Positions 61,036-64,000 of a stretch of DNA of 64,000 nucleotides are shown piece after piece. Made by a program: the position numbers and the translations under genes. This DNA comes from Paenibacillus tundrae (GTDB lineage Bacteria; Bacillota; Bacilli; Paenibacillales; Paenibacillaceae). The stretch covers positions 594,975 through 658,974 of the forward strand of contig NZ_JAUSTI010000001.1 of NCBI RefSeq assembly GCF_030812775.1, written 5' to 3'. Each line of letters opens with the position of its first letter. Positions within the stretch are counted from its first letter, which is position 1. Under the pieces are notes generated by a model, which was given only the letters and a program-made list of their open reading frames with translations, ran no database searches and was not told the DNA's origin.

Positions 61036-61158
61036 TACAAAGACTGGAATCAGACGGAGAATATAACCCGACAATGGGAAGTTGCAACTGAAAATAATGA
61101 ATGAATTAGAAGATTGGGAATAAGATTAAGAATTTCAACGTATCTCGTGTATGAAACG

Positions 61159-61205
61159 AAAAAAGGAACAATTTGGCGATGTGCCAGTTGTTCCTTTTTT
61201 GTCTT
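61159..61205. terminator. bidirectional terminator between AAA gene and uppP
   Basis: AAAAAGGAACAA (from 61159) pairs with TTGTTCCTTTTT (to 61200), inner TGGC/GCCA stem. Serves the two convergent genes. Confidence 0.88.
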
Positions 61206-61210
61206 TATTT

Positions 61211-62023
61211 TTATAAAAAGATAAGCAATAATGTCCCGGCTGCAAAACAGTAATACGAGAAATATTTGAGGTTACCTTTCGCCATAATTCCCATAAACCA
61301 TCTCATTGAGAAGTAAGTGACGAATAGTGTAGTGATGAATGCAATCAGATAAGGAATGGCGAGTTGACCCCGGTTTGGATCGTTGGCGATGTCTGATACA
61401 CCCAGGATGAGTCCGCCGATGCTTATAGGAATATAGAGCATAAAGGAGAATTTCAGAGCAGTTTCCTGTTTCATACCAACTGCAATGGAGGCAATGACCG
61501 TAGCACCCGAACGGCTAATGCCGGGAATGAGTGCAACAGCCTGAGCAAGACCGACCAACAGCGCATCCTTAGTAGAGAGATCGCCGTCCTGCTTACGTCC
61601 ACGAAGATTTCGAATCAGCCAGAGGGCAACCCCAGTAATTAATAGCGCGATGGCAACGGTGTATACGGACGAGAAAATTTCTTCGATCTGGTCTTTGAAC
61701 AGAACTGCAACGACAGCAGCAGGAACTGTACCGATGACTATGTACAAGCAAAACATAAAGTCTGCTTTATATTCTTGTTTTCGCGTTCGCAGATATCCTA
61801 ATGCACCGATAATTAGTTTTTTAATATCTTCTCGGAAAATAAAAACAATCGCGAGTAGAGAAGCCGTGTTGGTCAGAATCTCAAAGGACAATCCGTTCTG
61901 CTTCAACCCCATAAGTCGTTGGGCAATGATCAGATGTCCACTAGAGGAAACCGGAATCGGCTCTGTCGCACCTTGTACGATCCCTAATATCAAATACTTT
62001 AACCACAATATAATGTCTTCCAT
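61211..62023 (-). CDS. uppP: undecaprenyl-diphosphatase
   Basis: A 270-aa membrane phosphatase (BacA/UppP) that recycles undecaprenyl pyrophosphate for peptidoglycan synthesis and gives bacitracin tolerance. Eight or so hydrophobic segments; active-site loops [15 protein letters not shown] (16-30, Glu/Gln motif and SSSGH) and [13 protein letters not shown] (~162). The first loop reads PIPVSSSGH rather than the common FLPVSSTGH. AAGGAGG 5 nt before ATG 62023. A CATTGG-CCAATG hairpin lies in its leader. Confidence 0.95.
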   Translation of the reverse strand: MEDIILWLKYLILGIVQGATEPIPVSSSGHLIIAQRLMGLKQNGLSFEILTNTASLLAIVFIFREDIKKLIIGALGYLRTRKQEYKADFMFCLYIVIGTVPAAVVAVLFKDQIEEIFSSVYTVAIALLITGVALWLIRNLRGRKQDGDLSTKDALLVGLAQAVALIPGISRSGATVIASIAVGMKQETALKFSFMLYIPISIGGLILGVSDIANDPNRGQLAIPYLIAFITTLFVTYFSMRWFMGIMAKGNLKYFSYYCFAAGTLLLIFL

Positions 62024-62045
62024 CTTGTCCTCCTTGAATACGTAT

Positions 62046-62062
62046 CATTGGGGCTGCCAATG
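62046..62062 (-). promoter_or_regulatory. hairpin in uppP leader
   Basis: CATTGG-GGCTG-CCAATG, about 25 nt before the uppP ATG. It could be a weak operator or mRNA structure. Confidence 0.35.
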
Positions 62063-62296
62063 ATCATCTCTTTTTCTCTTATAAGGATATACTACTCTAT
62101 TGATGATAGTTGTTTAGCTTACTGACTTGCAAGTTTCAATTTCGTAAGAAGTTGAAAATAAAATTATTCATACATATACGTAATGGGTTGTAATGGGCTG
62201 TTTACGCCCGAACCATGACCTCGCTCAATATGCTTTCGCTGTTGAAGTCATGGGGATTCCTCGTTACTGTAAGACATATGAAATATGCTTGTAAGT

Positions 62297-62335
62297 TGTT
62301 TCATAGCGTGATATTATTTGATAATGATTATCAAT
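62297..62335 (+). promoter_or_regulatory. Fur-controlled promoter of siderophore-binding gene
   Basis: TTGTTT (62297-62302), 17-nt spacer, GATAAT (62320-62325). TGATAATGATTATCA (62319-62333), a perfect 7-1-7 Fur box, covers the -10. Repression by iron is expected. Confidence 0.88.
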
Positions 62336-62358
62336 ATCAAATAAGAGGTGGGTTTATT

Positions 62359-63381
62359 TTGCGTAAAGGGAAAACTTCTATATGGCTCATGATGGCACTT
62401 GCGATCCTGCTCATACTAAGTGCCTGCGGACAATCTGTAGCCACTAATGCTTCAACAGATGAGGGTACTAACGTAACAGCAGAGTCAGAAACGAAGACAG
62501 TTCAGGATACAGCGTCAGCTGGCTCTCCATCTACAGAAGCAGAATTAGTCACATTTCAATCCGATGCAGGAGAAGTTCAGGTGCCTAAAGATCCGAAACG
62601 AATTGTTGATTTAACCGCATTTACAACTGGTTATTTTGTTGCCCTGGATGCTCCAATTGTTGGGGCTTTAACCGGCGCCATGAATAATAAGTATATCAAG
62701 GATCAACTGACAGCAGCAGGAGTTACGGATTTGGGTGAAGTGCCTACACCAGAGCAACTGGTTAGTCTGAAACCTGATTTATTCATTGCATACACGGGGA
62801 CAGAGGGAATCGATCAATTATCACTCATTGCACCTGTAGTACAGATTGAATATGGTAAACGGCCTTTCAGAGAGCTATTGCTTGAACTAGGCAAGCTGAC
62901 TAATAGAGAAGACGAAGCGCAAGCTTGGTTAACCAATTGGGAAAAGCAGATTAACGATTTGAAGCCTAAAGTGGAAAATGCTGTAGGCGATCGTACGGTT
63001 TCCATCCTGAATCCTTATGAAAAAGGCTTGTATGTCTTCGGACATAATTACGGCCGTGGTGGTGAAATCATCTATGGTGAGTTTGGACTCAAGGCACCAA
63101 CCAAGGCTCAGGCAGAGGCAATCGACAGTGGAACAGGATGGGCTTCCATTTCCATGGAGGTTTTACCTGATTATGCGGGAGATATTATCTTCACTAGCTC
63201 ATGGTCTGGTGATACAAATGATGCTTCGAAAGTCTATGAGCACAGCCTATGGAAGAGCCTTCCTGCAGTTAAAGCGAATCATGTGTTCCAACTTGATCCT
63301 ACCTCCGATACATACAATGATCCGGTAACGCTGGAGGGTCAACTGAAGTTTATCTCTGACAGCCTATTGTCAGCGAAGTAA
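62359..63381 (+). CDS. iron-siderophore ABC transporter substrate-binding lipoprotein (second)
   Basis: A 340-aa class III binding lipoprotein. The ORF is open from 62215, but those residues overlap the Fur promoter; TTG 62359 with AGAGGTGGG gives signal peptide RKGKTSIWLMMALAILLILSAC with the lipobox Cys at ~24. Lobes: VQVPKDPKRIVDLTAFTTGYFVALDAPIVGALTG, PTPEQLVSLKPDLFIAYTGTEGI, FGHNYGRGGEIIYGEFGL, ISMEVLPDYAGDIIFTSSW. Related to FhuD/YfiY-type proteins. No permease genes follow; an IS element begins 52 nt downstream and may have separated it from its partners. Confidence 0.92.
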   Translation: MRKGKTSIWLMMALAILLILSACGQSVATNASTDEGTNVTAESETKTVQDTASAGSPSTEAELVTFQSDAGEVQVPKDPKRIVDLTAFTTGYFVALDAPIVGALTGAMNNKYIKDQLTAAGVTDLGEVPTPEQLVSLKPDLFIAYTGTEGIDQLSLIAPVVQIEYGKRPFRELLLELGKLTNREDEAQAWLTNWEKQINDLKPKVENAVGDRTVSILNPYEKGLYVFGHNYGRGGEIIYGEFGLKAPTKAQAEAIDSGTGWASISMEVLPDYAGDIIFTSSWSGDTNDASKVYEHSLWKSLPAVKANHVFQLDPTSDTYNDPVTLEGQLKFISDSLLSAK

Positions 63382-63403
63382 CCTTTAGAACGAATAAGGA
63401 TTT

Positions 63404-63425
63404 AACTAAAAAAGACTTCCGTCTT
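63404..63425 (-). terminator. hairpin between binding protein gene and IS end
   Basis: AAGAC-GGAA-GTCTT on the minus strand followed by TTTTAG. Weak; on the plus strand it lacks a T-run. Confidence 0.4.
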
Positions 63426-63433
63426 AAGTAAAC

Positions 63434-64000
63434 TGTACCCTATGTAAAGGACATTTCTAAAAAAGACCTACATGGCTTGAAGAAGGTGATCTCTGTATTC
63501 TACAGGGGTCATCCTTTTTAAGTTCCACTGGTATCTGTAGTGGTTGTAGTAGGTCATATAGGCTTTAATTTCTCGCTTAACCTCATCTAACGTCGTGCAG
63601 TTCTTCAGCGAAACTTCATCCTTAAAATGACCAAAGAACGACTCCTGCGGAGCATTATCCCAGCAGTTTCCTCGTCTAGACATGGATTGTCCAAGGCCCA
63701 TACGTTTCACTTTCTTTTGAAAATCGAGATGAGTATAATGGGTACCTTGATCCGAATGAATAAACGCGCCTTTCGCTTTCTTGAATCTACGATTTTTCTG
63801 CAAATGAATTAGCGTATTCGTCGCCAAATCCATGGTGATTCGGTCCGATACATGATAAGCCAAAATTTCATTGGTGGAGCTGTCCTTAATCGTAGATAGA
63901 TATGCACGCTTTCCTTTTCCATAGGTCAAGTAGGTGATATCTGTAAGAAGAACCTTGGCAGGAATACCTTGCTTGAAATGGCGTTGTAGCAGGTTAGGGA
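63434..64000 (-). mobile_element. IS3-family insertion sequence, right part (runs off window)
   Basis: From a terminal repeat-like end beginning TGTACCCTATGTAAAGGACA at 63434 to the window edge, carrying the C-terminal part of an IS3/IS150-type transposase on the minus strand. The left end and any target duplication are outside the window. Confidence 0.75.
63468..64000 (-). CDS. IS3-family (IS150 group) transposase OrfB, C-terminal part
   Basis: Minus-strand frame open from the window edge to the TAG at 63468, about 177 residues. The catalytic DDE triad is intact: Asp in LLTDITYLTYG, Asp in IHSDQGTHY and Glu in NAPQESFFGHFKDE, followed by YNHYRYQWNLKRMTPVEYR, the standard rve C-terminus. A TTG at 63929 is only an internal codon. 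The 5' part lies outside, so completeness cannot be judged. Confidence 0.9.
   Translation of the reverse strand, partial: PNLLQRHFKQGIPAKVLLTDITYLTYGKGKRAYLSTIKDSSTNEILAYHVSDRITMDLATNTLIHLQKNRRFKKAKGAFIHSDQGTHYTHLDFQKKVKRMGLGQSMSRRGNCWDNAPQESFFGHFKDEVSLKNCTTLDEVKREIKAYMTYYNHYRYQWNLKRMTPVEYRDHLLQAM

Noticed and set aside
62215..62358. Longer N-terminus for the second siderophore-binding protein
   Set aside because: It would cover the Fur-controlled promoter and place the signal peptide 48 residues inside; TTG 62359 with a good ribosome site is preferred.

Overview
The window looks like a chromosomal segment of a Gram-positive endospore-former of the Paenibacillus type. The reasons are AGGAGG-type ribosome sites with frequent TTG/GTG starts, moderate GC, an SLH-domain surface protein, amidases carrying copper-amine-oxidase-like stalk domains, a GerMN lipoprotein, a two-headed bacterial dynamin, parE-parC, leuC-leuD, purT and many Fur boxes of the 7-1-7 type. 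Genus is inferred from gene content only. No rRNA, tRNA or CRISPR array was seen.

Region 1 (1-11.6 kb) is the late half of a contractile-tailed prophage (or a prophage-derived particle): neck terminator, sheath, tube, two tail-assembly chaperone frames, tape measure, Dit-like protein, plug, hub, spike, gp25 wedge, J-like wedge, fibre connector, fibre, holin and GH24 lysozyme. Region 2 (11.6-14.0 kb) is an AT-rich accessory edge: a small basic protein, an Ltp-type superinfection-exclusion lipoprotein on the minus strand, a promoter-terminator unit that looks like a roughly 65-nt RNA, an excisionase-like HTH protein and a 241-aa protein of no recognised family. No integrase is in the window.

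Region 3 (14-25 kb) is core chromosome: leuC-leuD, a cell-envelope cluster (two tandem stalk/AMIN/amidase paralogues, GerMN lipoprotein, SLH protein; the second amidase has an ECF-sigma-like promoter), then nth. Region 4 (25-33 kb) has a 1223-aa dynamin-like protein whose central linker DNA is almost entirely serial perfect inverted repeats, and a heterodimeric ABC exporter with one degenerate and one canonical ATP site.

Region 5 (33-43 kb) begins with iron acquisition (AraC/binding-protein fusion regulator, Fur-boxed siderophore-binding lipoprotein, ferredoxin/flavodoxin-NADP reductase type flavoprotein). It continues with purT, a GNAT enzyme, a CAP-domain secreted protein and an SGNH hydrolase-ABC transporter operon. 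Region 6 (43-54 kb) holds parE-parC, a MarR regulator, an ArsR-type putative persulfide sensor with a fused CoA-disulfide reductase/rhodanese/TusA/DsrE protein behind a palindromic operator-promoter, and a MarR-MFS drug-efflux pair.

Region 7 (54-64 kb) has DNA/RNA-modification genes on the minus strand (ATL, pseudouridine synthase, SAM methyltransferase), a Fur-controlled flavodoxin operon containing a possible catalytically dead PD-(D/E)XK-like protein and a nitroreductase, a Fur-boxed HpaB-like flavin monooxygenase, a 50-aa DUF1540 protein, a stand-alone AAA ATPase, uppP, another Fur-boxed siderophore-binding lipoprotein and the end of an IS3-family element that runs off the window. Four Fur boxes across 28 kb make iron starvation the main regulatory theme of the right half.
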